Shown one piece after another: positions 6,914-14,371 of a DNA stretch of 21,813 bases. The DNA is from an uncultured Eubacteriales bacterium (lineage in GTDB: Bacteria > Bacillota > Clostridia > Oscillospirales > Acutalibacteraceae). A model generated the notes under the pieces. It ran no database searches and had not been told where the DNA came from. It saw nothing but the letters and a program-made list of their open reading frames with translations. The DNA lies in contig CAKSRC010000023.1 in assembly GCA_934486915.1 (NCBI GenBank), positions 1-21,813 of the forward strand, in the 5' to 3' direction. Within the stretch, counting starts at the first letter, position 1; every line of letters starts with the position of its first letter. Made by a program: the position numbers and the translations under genes.

Positions 6914-7891
6914 ATGGAAAATCAGGAACTTGAAATGACTATGGAGTGGGATAAAACTTTCCCCAAAAGCGACAAGGTTAATCACAGCAAAATCACCTTT
7001 CATAATCGCTATGGCATAACATTGGCAGCAGATATGTATGTGCCTAAAAACGCACAGGACAAGCTTCCGGCTATTGCTGTTTGCGGTCCGTTTGGTGCGG
7101 TAAAAGAACAGGCATCCGGCTTGTATGCACAAACAATGGCGGAGCGTGGATTTGTCACCATTGCTTTTGATCCGTCCTATACCGGTGAGAGTGGTGGCGA
7201 GCCGAGATATGTGGCTTCGCCAGATATTAATACAGAGGATTTTTGCGCTGCGGTGGATTTTCTCGCCACGCAGGACAATGTTGACACAGAGCGTATCGGT
7301 ATTATCGGTATTTGCGGTTGGGGTGGTATGGCATTAAATGCAGCTTGCATAGATACACGAATCAAGGCAACCGTAACATCTACTATGTATGATATGACTC
7401 GTGTAACCGCCAAAGGATATTTTGATTCAGAAGACAGCGAGGATGCTCGCTATACAAAGCGTCAGGCAATGTGCACGCAGCGTACCGTTGACTACAAGAG
7501 CGGCAGTTATGCTCTTGCCGGTGGTCTGCCGAATTCTGTTCCTGATGAAGCCCCATTCTTTTTGAAAGACTATTTTGATTACTACAAAACAGAGCGTGGT
7601 TATCATTCTCGTTCACTTAACTCCAATGGAGGCTGGAATGTAACATCACCACTTTCTTTACTCAATATGCCAATTTTGCAATATAGCAGCGAAATTCGTA
7701 ACGCTGTTCTGGTTATTCACGGCGAGAAAGCACATTCCTGTTATTTCAGCCGTGATGCGTTTTCAAAACTCAAGGGCGACAACAAGGAGCTGTTGATTAT
7801 TCCGAATGCCGTGCATACGGATTTGTATGATAAAACAGACATCATTCCATTTGATAAAATTGAGAACTTTATGAATATACACCTCAAATAA
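6914..7891 (+). CDS. Alpha/beta hydrolase, dienelactone hydrolase-like
   Basis: The 325-residue protein has AAGGAG 9 bases upstream of its ATG. An early strand and oxyanion region (LPAIAVCGPFGAVKEQ, 51-66) is followed by FDPSYTGESGG (85-95) and the nucleophile elbow IGIIGICGWGG (128-138). The nucleophile is predicted to be C134, as in dienelactone hydrolases, with Trp where the second Gly of GxCxG normally stands. The catalytic His is probably H301 (NAVHTDLYD). The acid residue is not clear: the usual HGEKDHS-like motif reads HGEKAHS. It is likely a cytoplasmic hydrolase for a small ester, lactone or thioester. It lies in the TetR-controlled operon; the substrate is unknown. Confidence 0.82.
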   Translation: MENQELEMTMEWDKTFPKSDKVNHSKITFHNRYGITLAADMYVPKNAQDKLPAIAVCGPFGAVKEQASGLYAQTMAERGFVTIAFDPSYTGESGGEPRYVASPDINTEDFCAAVDFLATQDNVDTERIGIIGICGWGGMALNAACIDTRIKATVTSTMYDMTRVTAKGYFDSEDSEDARYTKRQAMCTQRTVDYKSGSYALAGGLPNSVPDEAPFFLKDYFDYYKTERGYHSRSLNSNGGWNVTSPLSLLNMPILQYSSEIRNAVLVIHGEKAHSCYFSRDAFSKLKGDNKELLIIPNAVHTDLYDKTDIIPFDKIENFMNIHLK

Positions 7892-7933
7892 TGCAGAAAT
7901 GTAACTGACAGGTTCTAAAGCAAGGAGAAACTA

Positions 7934-8785
7934 ATGAACGAAAAATGCATACATTTAAAACAATATGATGAAGAACGAGCACTATATCATCTGATGGATA
8001 CACAGGTGGAAGACTGCACTTTTGCCGGTCCTGCTGACGGAGAATCTGTTTTGAAAGAGGCAAGGAATATTTCTGTAATAAATTGTCGATTTTCTTTAAG
8101 ATATCCTATGTGGCACGATAAATGCTTTACATTGATGGATTCCACGATGGATGAATTAACCCGTGCAGCACTTTGGTACGCTGAAAACGGAAAGATTTCA
8201 CATAGCACATTAGGTGGGATTAAAGCTGTTCGAGAATGTTCTCATATCAATATTTCCGACTGCAAAATCAATTCGCCGGAATTTGGATGGAAATGCAATG
8301 CCATTTCAGTAGAAAGCAGCGAGATTGTATCAGAATATTTATTCTTAGACAGTAAGAATGTACGACTAAACAATGTGCAGATGCAAGGAAAATATTCATT
8401 TCAGTATATGGAAAACCTTGAAATTACCAACAGCACATTGGATACCAAGGACGCCTTTTGGCACAGCAAAAATGTAACTGTACGAAACTGCACAGTAAAA
8501 GGCGAATATCTGGCGTGGTTTTCTGATGGACTAACGCTGATTGATTGTAAAATCATCGGAACACAACCGCTTTGTTATTGCACAAACCTAAAGCTGGTTA
8601 ATTGCACAATGGAAAACTGCGACCTTGCTTTTGAGTATTCCGATGTGTCAGCCGATATATTTGGACATATTGATTCGGTTAAGAATCCGAAATCAGGCAG
8701 AATTATTGCGGACAGTGTTGGTGAGGTTATTATGGAAGACGCCGTTATGGAATGTACCGGCGAAGTTATTATTTCAAACTGCTGA
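7934..8785 (+). CDS. DUF3737 family protein, predicted right-handed beta-helix
   Basis: The 283-residue protein has AAGGAG upstream. It is built of repeated short strands of ~20 residues (ISVINCRFSL, INISDCKINS, VRLNNVQMQG, LEITNSTLDT, VTVRNCTVKG, LTLIDCKIIG, LKLVNCTMEN), giving a regular inward N-C/N-S ladder. That is the pentapeptide/pectate-lyase-like right-handed beta-helix characteristic of DUF3737. It has no signal peptide, so it is probably cytoplasmic, and it is Cys-rich along one face. The function of DUF3737 is unknown. The gene is often found in Firmicutes oxidoreductase clusters with the same neighbours. It lies 42 bases after the hydrolase gene in the same operon. Confidence 0.8.
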   Translation: MNEKCIHLKQYDEERALYHLMDTQVEDCTFAGPADGESVLKEARNISVINCRFSLRYPMWHDKCFTLMDSTMDELTRAALWYAENGKISHSTLGGIKAVRECSHINISDCKINSPEFGWKCNAISVESSEIVSEYLFLDSKNVRLNNVQMQGKYSFQYMENLEITNSTLDTKDAFWHSKNVTVRNCTVKGEYLAWFSDGLTLIDCKIIGTQPLCYCTNLKLVNCTMENCDLAFEYSDVSADIFGHIDSVKNPKSGRIIADSVGEVIMEDAVMECTGEVIISNC

Positions 8786-8808
8786 AAGTCAAAAAGGAGA
8801 ACGTTATT

Positions 8809-9673
8809 ATGAAATATCTTGAAAAAAACGAATTTAAGAAGGCAAATTATTTTGGAACCGGAATTCCAAACTTTATGCTCAAAGGCAATATGACCGGCTC
8901 ATCATACATCAAGCCACTCAAAATGGCAGGCCATTCTATGATGCTTGCCAATGTTACCTTTACTCCCGGCTCCCGTTGCTTCTGGCACATTCACAGAGGC
9001 ACCGTCGGCGGTGGTCAAATTTTGATTTGTACTGCCGGTGAGGGTTGGTACCAAGAAGAAGGAAAAGAACCGATTTCGTTAGTTCCGGGAACAGTTGTGA
9101 ATATCCCAACAGATATTTTGCATTGGCACGGTGCAAAAAAAGACAGTTGGTTTTCTCACATTGCCGTTGAGATTGGCGGTGAAGGCGTTAAAAACGAATT
9201 TGTTCGTCCTGTAACAGAAGAAGAATACAATGCTCTGCCTGAAACAGAAGCTGCAATACCGCAGGGTGAAACGACATTTGAAAAAGAAAATGTATTTGGC
9301 AAGGGTAAGCCGAATGATATGTTTGCTCAATATTTTATCGGCAACAGTTACTTAAACCCGATGTTCAAACCGGAAAAAGGCAAGCCGTTTGTTGCCAATG
9401 TCACCTTTGAACCGAGCTGCCGCAATAACTGGCATATTCACAAGGCAACAAAAGACGGCGGACAAATTCTTGTTTGCACCGCAGGAGAGGGTTGGTATCA
9501 ACAGGACGGCAAAAAAGCACAGAGCTTAAAACCGGGCAGTATCGTTTACATCCCACTGGCACGGAGCAAAGGCAGATAAGTGGTTCAGTCACCTTTCTAT
9601 TGAAGTTCCCGGCGAAAACACGGAAAACCTATGGCTGGAGGCGGTTGAGAAAAAACAGTATGAAGCACTTTGA
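8809..9673 (+). pseudogene. Two-domain cupin protein, frameshifted near its 3' end
   Basis: The start is ATG 8809 with AAGGAG upstream. Two homologous cupin domains follow. Domain 1 has the metal-binding pattern WHIHRGTVGGGQILICTAGEGWYQ and ends PTDILHWHGAKKDSWFSH. Domain 2 repeats it (NWHIHKATKDGGQILVCTAGEGWYQ) but breaks after SIVYIP (Pro codon 9553-9555). The reading frame then shifts and stops at 9577-9579. The lost C-terminus continues in another frame from 9557 (WHGAKADKWFSHLSIEV) to a TGA at 9671-9673. Compared with domain 1, 14 bases that would encode five residues before WHG are missing. The first domain and most of the second are still made, so a truncated protein may function. The family is linked to oxidative or xenobiotic operons. 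Confidence 0.85.
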
Positions 9674-9705
9674 CAGATTGGATAACGGTTTTACGGAGTA
9701 CCTAT

Positions 9706-10206
9706 ATGGATAAACAAAAAAGAACAGATATCAATGAAAAAAGGAGAAAACGGATGATTTCAATCATAATCATTGCCGTTATTGCAATCATAGTGCTATG
9801 GCTATTTACCCCCTTAGGATATTTCCATGTTCGTCCAGAGGGTGAGTATCAGATGAACCTTACCATCAACGGGGAGATATACACGGCAACAATGGAGAAC
9901 AATTCTTCGGCTTCCGCATTAAGGCATCTTCTGAAATGGGGACCCAAAACCGTTCATATGCGGGACTACGGCGGCATGGAGAAGGTAGGGATGCTATGGA
10001 AAGGACTCCCATCGAATAATATGGATTTAACCACTGAACCGGGAGACCTTGTACTTTTTATGGGAAGCAGCTTCGTGGTTTATTACAACTCAAATCATTG
10101 GAATTTTACGAAGCTCGAACATATCAATGATGTAACGCATGAAGAATTAAAACAGATTTTCGGAGACGGAGATGTAACGATTACGCTCTCTCTCCAGAAA
10201 GAATGA
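9706..10206 (+). CDS. Membrane-anchored cyclophilin-like fold protein
   Basis: The 166-residue protein starts at ATG 9706, preceded by CGGAG; an upstream in-frame ATG (9670) overlaps the cupin gene and lacks a binding site. A basic N-terminus (KQKRTDINEKRRKR) is followed by one transmembrane segment (about 19-37, ISIIIIAVIAIIVLWLF). The rest is an extracytoplasmic cyclophilin-like domain: MNLTINGEIYTATMENNSSA, then TEPGDLVLFMGSSFVVYYNS and a closing INDVTHEELKQ strand-helix. This matches the bacterial cyclophilin-like family more closely than the soluble paralogue at 6522-6878. Its function is unknown, but it commonly accompanies flavodoxins, cupins and aldo/keto reductases. Confidence 0.75.
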   Translation: MDKQKRTDINEKRRKRMISIIIIAVIAIIVLWLFTPLGYFHVRPEGEYQMNLTINGEIYTATMENNSSASALRHLLKWGPKTVHMRDYGGMEKVGMLWKGLPSNNMDLTTEPGDLVLFMGSSFVVYYNSNHWNFTKLEHINDVTHEELKQIFGDGDVTITLSLQKE

Positions 10207-10225
10207 GAATCAGGAGGAAAATATA

Positions 10226-11092
10226 ATGTCAATCATAAACGAAACCTACACACTTTCTAATGGAGTACAGATACCAAAACTTGGTCTTGGGACTTGGTTT
10301 ATTAGTGACAAGGATGCACCCGAAGCAGTTCGGCAGGCAGTGAAGCTTGGATATCGTCACATTGATACCGCCGAGGCTTATGCCAATGAAGTCGGTATAG
10401 GCGAAGGAATTCGTACCTGTGGCCTTCCCCGTGAACAGATTTTTGTTAACAGCAAGGTGATTGCTGAGGCAAAAACTTATGATGATGCAATGAAGCAGAT
10501 CGATAGTTCAATTGCAAAGATGGATGTAGGTTACATTGATATGATGATTATCCACTCTCCACAACCGTGGAGCCAGTGGCGTAAGGCAAAAAATCGTTAT
10601 TTTGCCGAAAACATTGAAGTGTGGCGTGCAATGGAAGATGCCTATAAGGACGGAAAACTGAAAGCCATCGGTGTTTCTAACTTTCTCGTTGATGATTTAC
10701 AAAACATTCTCGACCACTGTGAAATTAAGCCGATGGTCAATCAAATACTTTGCCATATCAGTAACACACCACTGGACCTTATCGACTTCTGCGAGAGAAA
10801 TGAAGTGATTGTCGAAGCATATGCCCCAATCGCTCATGGAAAGGTTTTGAAAAACAAAGAAATTGTTGCTATGGCAAAGAAATACGGTGTAAGCGTTGCC
10901 CAACTCTGCATTCGATTTGATTTGCAGCTTGGAACCGTTGCACTTCCTAAAACAGCAAACCCTGACCATATGAAAGAAAATGCGGCAGTCGATTTTGTCA
11001 TCAGCGATGCGGATATGGAAACCCTAAAACATTTTGCTCCCATCAAGGGTTATGGATTGATGAAAATTATGCCTGTATTCAGTGGGAAATAA
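10226..11092 (+). CDS. Aldo/keto reductase
   Basis: The 288-residue protein has AGGAGG upstream of its ATG. The complete catalytic tetrad of NADPH-dependent aldo/keto reductases is visible: D47 (HIDTAEAY), Y52, K77 (FVNSKV) and H110 (MIIHSP). The cofactor region ALPKTANPDHMKEN near the C-terminus is the Lys/Asn NADP-binding signature. The N-terminal YTLSNGVQIPKLGLGTW is typical of the 2,5-diketo-gluconate reductase-like branch. It probably reduces small aldehydes or ketones in the cytoplasm. It is the last intact gene of the TetR-controlled operon, starting 19 bases after the membrane cyclophilin-like gene. The substrate cannot be read from sequence. Confidence 0.9.
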   Translation: MSIINETYTLSNGVQIPKLGLGTWFISDKDAPEAVRQAVKLGYRHIDTAEAYANEVGIGEGIRTCGLPREQIFVNSKVIAEAKTYDDAMKQIDSSIAKMDVGYIDMMIIHSPQPWSQWRKAKNRYFAENIEVWRAMEDAYKDGKLKAIGVSNFLVDDLQNILDHCEIKPMVNQILCHISNTPLDLIDFCERNEVIVEAYAPIAHGKVLKNKEIVAMAKKYGVSVAQLCIRFDLQLGTVALPKTANPDHMKENAAVDFVISDADMETLKHFAPIKGYGLMKIMPVFSGK

Positions 11093-11104
11093 TGCCGTGC
11101 CCTT

Positions 11105-11323
11105 TTGGCATACCATTCTGTAGAGGTATTGCTATGTACAAAATCGAATATGGACACACATGGACGCCTTATGGTGCTGAAAAAGAACAAGGCTGATACC
11201 ACCACCCTGTTTATTGATGCTTCGGAAGAATGTATCAAGGTGACAAACAATAACAGGCTTAAGGATTTCTTCAACAGAATTTTTGGTATTTCTTCATACA
11301 AACACAAGGAGAGTAACCGATGA
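11105..11323 (+). pseudogene. Remnant of a type I restriction methyltransferase subunit (hsdM-like)
   Basis: A 72-codon open frame contains GRLMVLKKNKADTTTLFID followed by ASEECIKVTNNNRL. This is the conserved stretch near the C-terminal half of HsdM N6-adenine methyltransferases (VLKKNK...LFIDAS...KVTNNNKL). The catalytic NPPF motif and everything before it are absent, and the sequence after NNNRL diverges into an unrelated tail. It is therefore an internal fragment with no methyltransferase activity. It lies directly after the cargo operon and probably marks the edge of an older insertion. No ribosome binding site fits the first ATG. Confidence 0.55.
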
Positions 11324-11431
11324 ATAACAATATTTTTACAAGGTAAAAACTTTATTGTTCCTCTTAACGAAACAAAATATGATAAAATAAAAGAAATGGT
11401 TAATGTGTTCAGAGGTTATTGTAATGAATGA
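11320..11431 (+). pseudogene. Small unknown ORF broken by a frameshift in a T run
   Basis: ATG 11320 overlaps the stop of the preceding fragment (ATGA) and has AAGGAG 8 bases upstream, so it looks like a real start. The frame closes after eight codons (MNNNIFTR). Removing one T from the TTTTT run at 11332-11336 would open a frame continuing LQGKNFIVPLNETKYDKIK and EMVNVFRGYCNE to the TGA at 11429-11431. I do not recognise the protein. It may be the tail of a decayed gene or a sequencing error in a homopolymer. Confidence 0.35.
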
Positions 11432-11555
11432 GTGCAAAAGTATATAATTAGAAAATATTCTGTTTCTTTTGATTTTTCCGCCAAAATCAATTTCTGGTAA
11501 AAACAAACGTTATCCTCAGGTTGAATTCCAAGCAAATTCGTCATTATAACCGAAT

Positions 11556-11605
11556 AAAAAAGTGAAGCTCTGAAAGCTATTATAGCCATCAGGGCTTCAC
11601 TTTTT
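11556..11605. terminator. Bidirectional terminator after the cargo region and XRE gene
   Basis: AAAAAGTGAAGC-T-CTGA pairs with TCAG-G-GCTTCACTTTTT, and the loop holds a further GCTAT/ATAGC stem. A- and T-runs flank it on both sides. It sits between rightward remnants and the convergent XRE-regulator gene. Between 11432 and 11555 I see nothing coding. Confidence 0.8.
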
Positions 11606-11629
11606 ATTCAGACAGTAAACGCTAATACA

Positions 11630-12382
11630 TCAATTCTCATCTCTAAGCTTCAAATACTCCTTATAAACATCCCCATCAGTTCCAGTCAGCAAATACTGAT
11701 AAGAATACTTGGTTTCCCTGCTGATAACAGTCAGGTCTGTGAAGTTCAGACCATAATTTCTTGTAGAATCGGGATCAGCTTCGTTTGTGTAGATGTATTT
11801 AAGCTTGTGTGAGTCAATCTGCTTAATGTTGTAGAGTTTTTCAATAGTCCAACCACTGTCCTCATCGGCAAGAACCCAATGAAGAATGATACGGGATATC
11901 TGTATCTGGACGCTCTTGTAAAGCTTGGAGTCCGCACAGCGGTCAAGTATCATAAATATCTCGTGCATGATATTCACGTTGAACTCAATGCCCGGTTTAC
12001 GTTTGCCGAGAGGCTTAAATTTAACTTCTTCGGTATTCTTAAGAAAATCAGGCTCACAATCCAGATATTCCGCAATTACATCAAGCTCATCAGCAGATAT
12101 AGGATCACCGCTGATAATGCTCACAAAACGTTGCGGGATAGCGTGGATTGACTTGAAAGCACTCTTTTTTGATAAAAGAGAAACGTCTTCATCATCTTCT
12201 GAAAGCAAATAATCAGCTGAGCAGCCAAGCTTTTCAGCAATCTGATAGACAGTGTTTCCGGTTGGCTGTCGTCCTTTTTTCCACCCGGCAACGGTACTTC
12301 TGTTAATTTCAAGTTCTTCCGCAAGCCCGGAAGGAGATTTATTATTGTTTTTACACGCTTGGACATATTTATCCCAAAACAT
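11630..12382 (-). CDS. XRE-family helix-turn-helix regulator
   Basis: The 250-residue protein has GGAGG upstream of its ATG. Residues ~3-62 are a Cro/C1-type helix-turn-helix (SGLAEELEINRSTVAGWKKGRQPTGNTVYQIAEKLGCSADYLL). Residues ~85-115 (IISGDPISADELDVIAEYLDCEPDFL) resemble a second, weaker helical repeat. The remaining ~130 residues are not recognised. It is divergent from the excisionase-like genes and integrase, and the intergenic region carries a promoter for them. This is the arrangement of a phage-like repressor controlling excision, so it probably keeps xis and int silent. The C-terminal domain could sense a signal; that is inference. Confidence 0.8.
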   Translation of the reverse strand: MFWDKYVQACKNNNKSPSGLAEELEINRSTVAGWKKGRQPTGNTVYQIAEKLGCSADYLLSEDDEDVSLLSKKSAFKSIHAIPQRFVSIISGDPISADELDVIAEYLDCEPDFLKNTEEVKFKPLGKRKPGIEFNVNIMHEIFMILDRCADSKLYKSVQIQISRIILHWVLADEDSGWTIEKLYNIKQIDSHKLKYIYTNEADPDSTRNYGLNFTDLTVISRETKYSYQYLLTGTDGDVYKEYLKLRDEN

Positions 12383-12459
12383 ATTTGCCTCCGCTGTAAT
12401 ATTTCACAAAAGATTAAAAATATTTTTACACTTTTATTTAACAAAAGTTATAAAACCTC

Positions 12460-12488
12460 TTGACAAATCACAAATGGTAGATTATGAC
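12460..12488 (+). promoter_or_regulatory. Promoter of the excisionase-integrase operon
   Basis: TTGACA (12460-12465) and TATGAC (12483-12488) are 17 bp apart, 66 bp before the first excisionase-like start codon. The -35 is perfect and the -10 weak, as expected for a regulated promoter. It lies opposite the XRE gene, whose product is the likely repressor. Confidence 0.55.
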
Positions 12489-12554
12489 TTAAACAAAAAT
12501 GTTCCTGATTTCGAACATCTAAGTTTTGTAAATAATCATAAGGAGATGAAAGTT

Positions 12555-12773
12555 ATGTCCACAGATATCGAACTTATCACGATCCGTGAATGTACGCAGC
12601 TTATACCCGGGCTGTCTTACTACACAGTCCGCAGCCTTATCGAACGGGGCGAGATACAGGCTTTCCGCACAGGCAAAGGAAAAGGCGGAAAAATCCTCGT
12701 TTACAAGAAATCTTTCCTCGAATTCTTTGAGAATGGCGGTGAAACACCTGTAAAACAACAGTCAACTTCCTGA
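12555..12773 (+). CDS. Excisionase-like small helix-turn-helix protein 1
   Basis: The 72-residue protein starts at ATG 12555, with AAGGAG (12540-12545) at good spacing; an in-frame ATG at 12546 is too close to it. ITIRECTQLIPGLSYYTVRSLIERGEIQAFRTGKGKGGKILVYKKSFLEFF is a MerR-like winged helix of the HTH_17/excisionase type. These proteins bend DNA at the attachment site and bias the integrase toward excision, or act as regulators. It is similar throughout to the next protein (12833-13096), so the pair is a tandem duplication. It is the first gene of the operon leading to int. Confidence 0.75.
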   Translation: MSTDIELITIRECTQLIPGLSYYTVRSLIERGEIQAFRTGKGKGGKILVYKKSFLEFFENGGETPVKQQSTS

Positions 12774-12832
12774 TTATAAACATTTGAGTACATTATAACA
12801 CACTTTACAGAAAAAAACAAGGAGGAAACGCA

Positions 12833-13096
12833 ATGAAAACAAAAGAAACTACCGAAAACATCATTCAGCAGCTTATCGAAAGCATTCGAGCGGAGGAAAC
12901 AGAGCGTGAAAGCAAGCCTGAAGTCATTGAAATGCTATCAATACCGCAGTGCTGTCAAGTCATTCAGGGTGTGTCGCAGAGTACCATTCGTATTCTCGCC
13001 AAGACAGGCAAGCTCCCGTTTATCCGCACAGGACGTGGGGAACATGGTAAGATACTTATAAGGAAGTCTGATCTGCTTACATATTTCGGAGGCTGA
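12833..13096 (+). CDS. Excisionase-like small helix-turn-helix protein 2
   Basis: The 87-residue protein has AAGGAGG upstream of its ATG. After a 30-residue acidic N-terminal extension (ENIIQQLIESIRAEETERES) comes the winged helix: MLSIPQCCQVIQGVSQSTIRILAKTGKLPFIRTGRGEHGKILIRKSDLLTYF. It aligns with the preceding protein at IPxxxxxTIRxLxxxGxLxxxRTGxGxxGKILxxKxxLxxF. Its stop lies 2 bases before the integrase start, so the two are probably translationally coupled; that position is typical of the true excisionase. The upstream paralogue may be a second directionality factor or a regulator. Confidence 0.78.
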   Translation: MKTKETTENIIQQLIESIRAEETERESKPEVIEMLSIPQCCQVIQGVSQSTIRILAKTGKLPFIRTGRGEHGKILIRKSDLLTYFGG

Positions 13097-13098
13097 CA

Positions 13099-14337
13099 AT
13101 GGCAAGAATCGAACATAGACCAACGAAGAAAAATCCCAACAGCTTTAAGATAATCAGCTTCTGCGGATATGACGGCAATGGCAAACAGATAAAGAAGTAT
13201 GACAAATTTGTAGCTTCTCCTACGCTTTCATACAAGAAAGCATTTGCAGAAGCTCAGAAATATGCTCTAAAGCTTGACGATAAGTACAAAACCAATCCTT
13301 ATTACGATGGAAGTATGAAATTTTCAGAACTTGCGGAGCTATATTTTGAGATTCACGCTTGTGAGCTTAAACCGCAGACTATTACCACATATAAATCATC
13401 GTATGAGAACCACATTAAGCCGCTTCTGGGCAATACTCAGCTTAACCGCCTGAATCCCGTGTTTTTATCTCAGACAATGAATAAAATGACGGGCAGCAAC
13501 GGTTCAAAAAAGAAGTACCTTACCACAATACAAGCTATCCTGACATACGGAGTGCAGTGTGGGATAATTGACCACAGTCCCGCACACGATATTTCGTGGA
13601 AGAAAAGGAATGAGCCAAAGAAAAAGCGTTATATGACACCCGATCAGGCTCAGAAGTTTATTGAGCATATCAGAAATTCCAAAATGGACGATGATGAGAA
13701 ACGCTATTTCGAGTTCCTGCTGCTCACAGGACTTCGCCCTTCGGAAGCTCTTGCTTTGAAGTGGAGCGACATAAATTATGACAATGCGACCATTCTTGTG
13801 GAACATACACTTATCTATGACAGCAGTCTGCCCAAGGGTCAGCGACTTACCTTAGGCACGACCAAAACAGGCGAAAGCAAGCTTATTTCGATAAAGAATG
13901 AAACAATTCTAAGGATACTCAGAGATCAGCAGCTGCACGTCAAGTTGCTTCGGGAAAAGCTTGGAACACAGTTTAAGCACCCTGAAATGATATTCCCGTC
14001 GGGAATGGGGAATTATCGTGACATCAGTGCTCTCAGAACAGCTCTTAAACGCTGCACCTCCGGTACGGAATTTGAATTTCTCACGCCGCACATGATGCGT
14101 CATACGTTCGCAACAGTCGGACTTATAGAAAGCGGTGATCTTTCAGCTGTTTCCAAAGAACTTGGTCACAGCGATGTCAGCACAACGCTTGGATTTTATG
14201 CAGAAGTGCTGCTTGAATCAAAGGAATCGCTTATTAATTCCGTTGCTGACAGAATATGCCCCAGATTAGACAATACGGATATGAAAAAAGAATCACCCAC
14301 AGAAAACTCTGCGGATGATTCCGAAGATTCATTATAA
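13099..14337 (+). CDS. int: Tyrosine recombinase (site-specific integrase)
   Basis: The 412-residue protein has three parts: an N-terminal arm-binding domain (about 1-65), a SAM-like core-binding domain (about 72-165, MKFSELAELYFEIHACELKPQTITTYKSS), and a catalytic domain with R213 (LTGLRPSEAL), K256, H331-x-x-R334 (HMMRHTFAT), H357 (LGHSDV) and Y367 (GFYAEV). All catalytic residues are present, so it should be active. It lies against the right attachment site, as expected for an integrase using the 3' end of rpsI. The last ~20 codons (MKKESPTENSADDSEDSL) are an acidic tail whose DNA also forms, on the other strand, the terminator for rpsI (14284-14320). Its start is 2 bases after the upstream excisionase-like gene. 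Confidence 0.93.
   Translation: MARIEHRPTKKNPNSFKIISFCGYDGNGKQIKKYDKFVASPTLSYKKAFAEAQKYALKLDDKYKTNPYYDGSMKFSELAELYFEIHACELKPQTITTYKSSYENHIKPLLGNTQLNRLNPVFLSQTMNKMTGSNGSKKKYLTTIQAILTYGVQCGIIDHSPAHDISWKKRNEPKKKRYMTPDQAQKFIEHIRNSKMDDDEKRYFEFLLLTGLRPSEALALKWSDINYDNATILVEHTLIYDSSLPKGQRLTLGTTKTGESKLISIKNETILRILRDQQLHVKLLREKLGTQFKHPEMIFPSGMGNYRDISALRTALKRCTSGTEFEFLTPHMMRHTFATVGLIESGDLSAVSKELGHSDVSTTLGFYAEVLLESKESLINSVADRICPRLDNTDMKKESPTENSADDSEDSL
14284..14320 (-). terminator. Replacement rpsI terminator embedded in the integrase gene
   Basis: Read on the minus strand, AATCATCCGCAGA (14308-14320) and TCTGTGGGTGATT (14291-14303) form a 13-bp stem with a 4-nt loop, followed by C and six T. Eleven pairs are Watson-Crick and two are G-U. 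It lies 92 nt past the rpsI stop codon. It is homologous to the host terminator at 124-158: one arm is identical and the other has two changes. Read on the integrase strand, those two changes would be C/A mismatches, so the stem is better preserved for rpsI transcripts. Confidence 0.7.
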
Positions 14338-14354
14338 TCCCCAAACAAGCCCCA
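14336..14354 (+). promoter_or_regulatory. Candidate integrase arm-type sites, right end
   Basis: AATCCCCA (14336-14343) and AAGCCCCA (14347-14354) start 11 bp apart, between the integrase gene and the right attachment core. The same octamer is repeated inside the left end (361-380). The shared motif at both ends in the same orientation suggests integrase arm binding. Confidence 0.4.
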
Positions 14355-14371
14355 AATCTTTTGATAAGCGG

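Noticed and set aside
7905..7920. GACAGGTTCTAA resembling the end of the family B repeat (4187-4199)
   Set aside because: The match is about 12 bases with no partner end nearby. It may be a scar but is too short to call.
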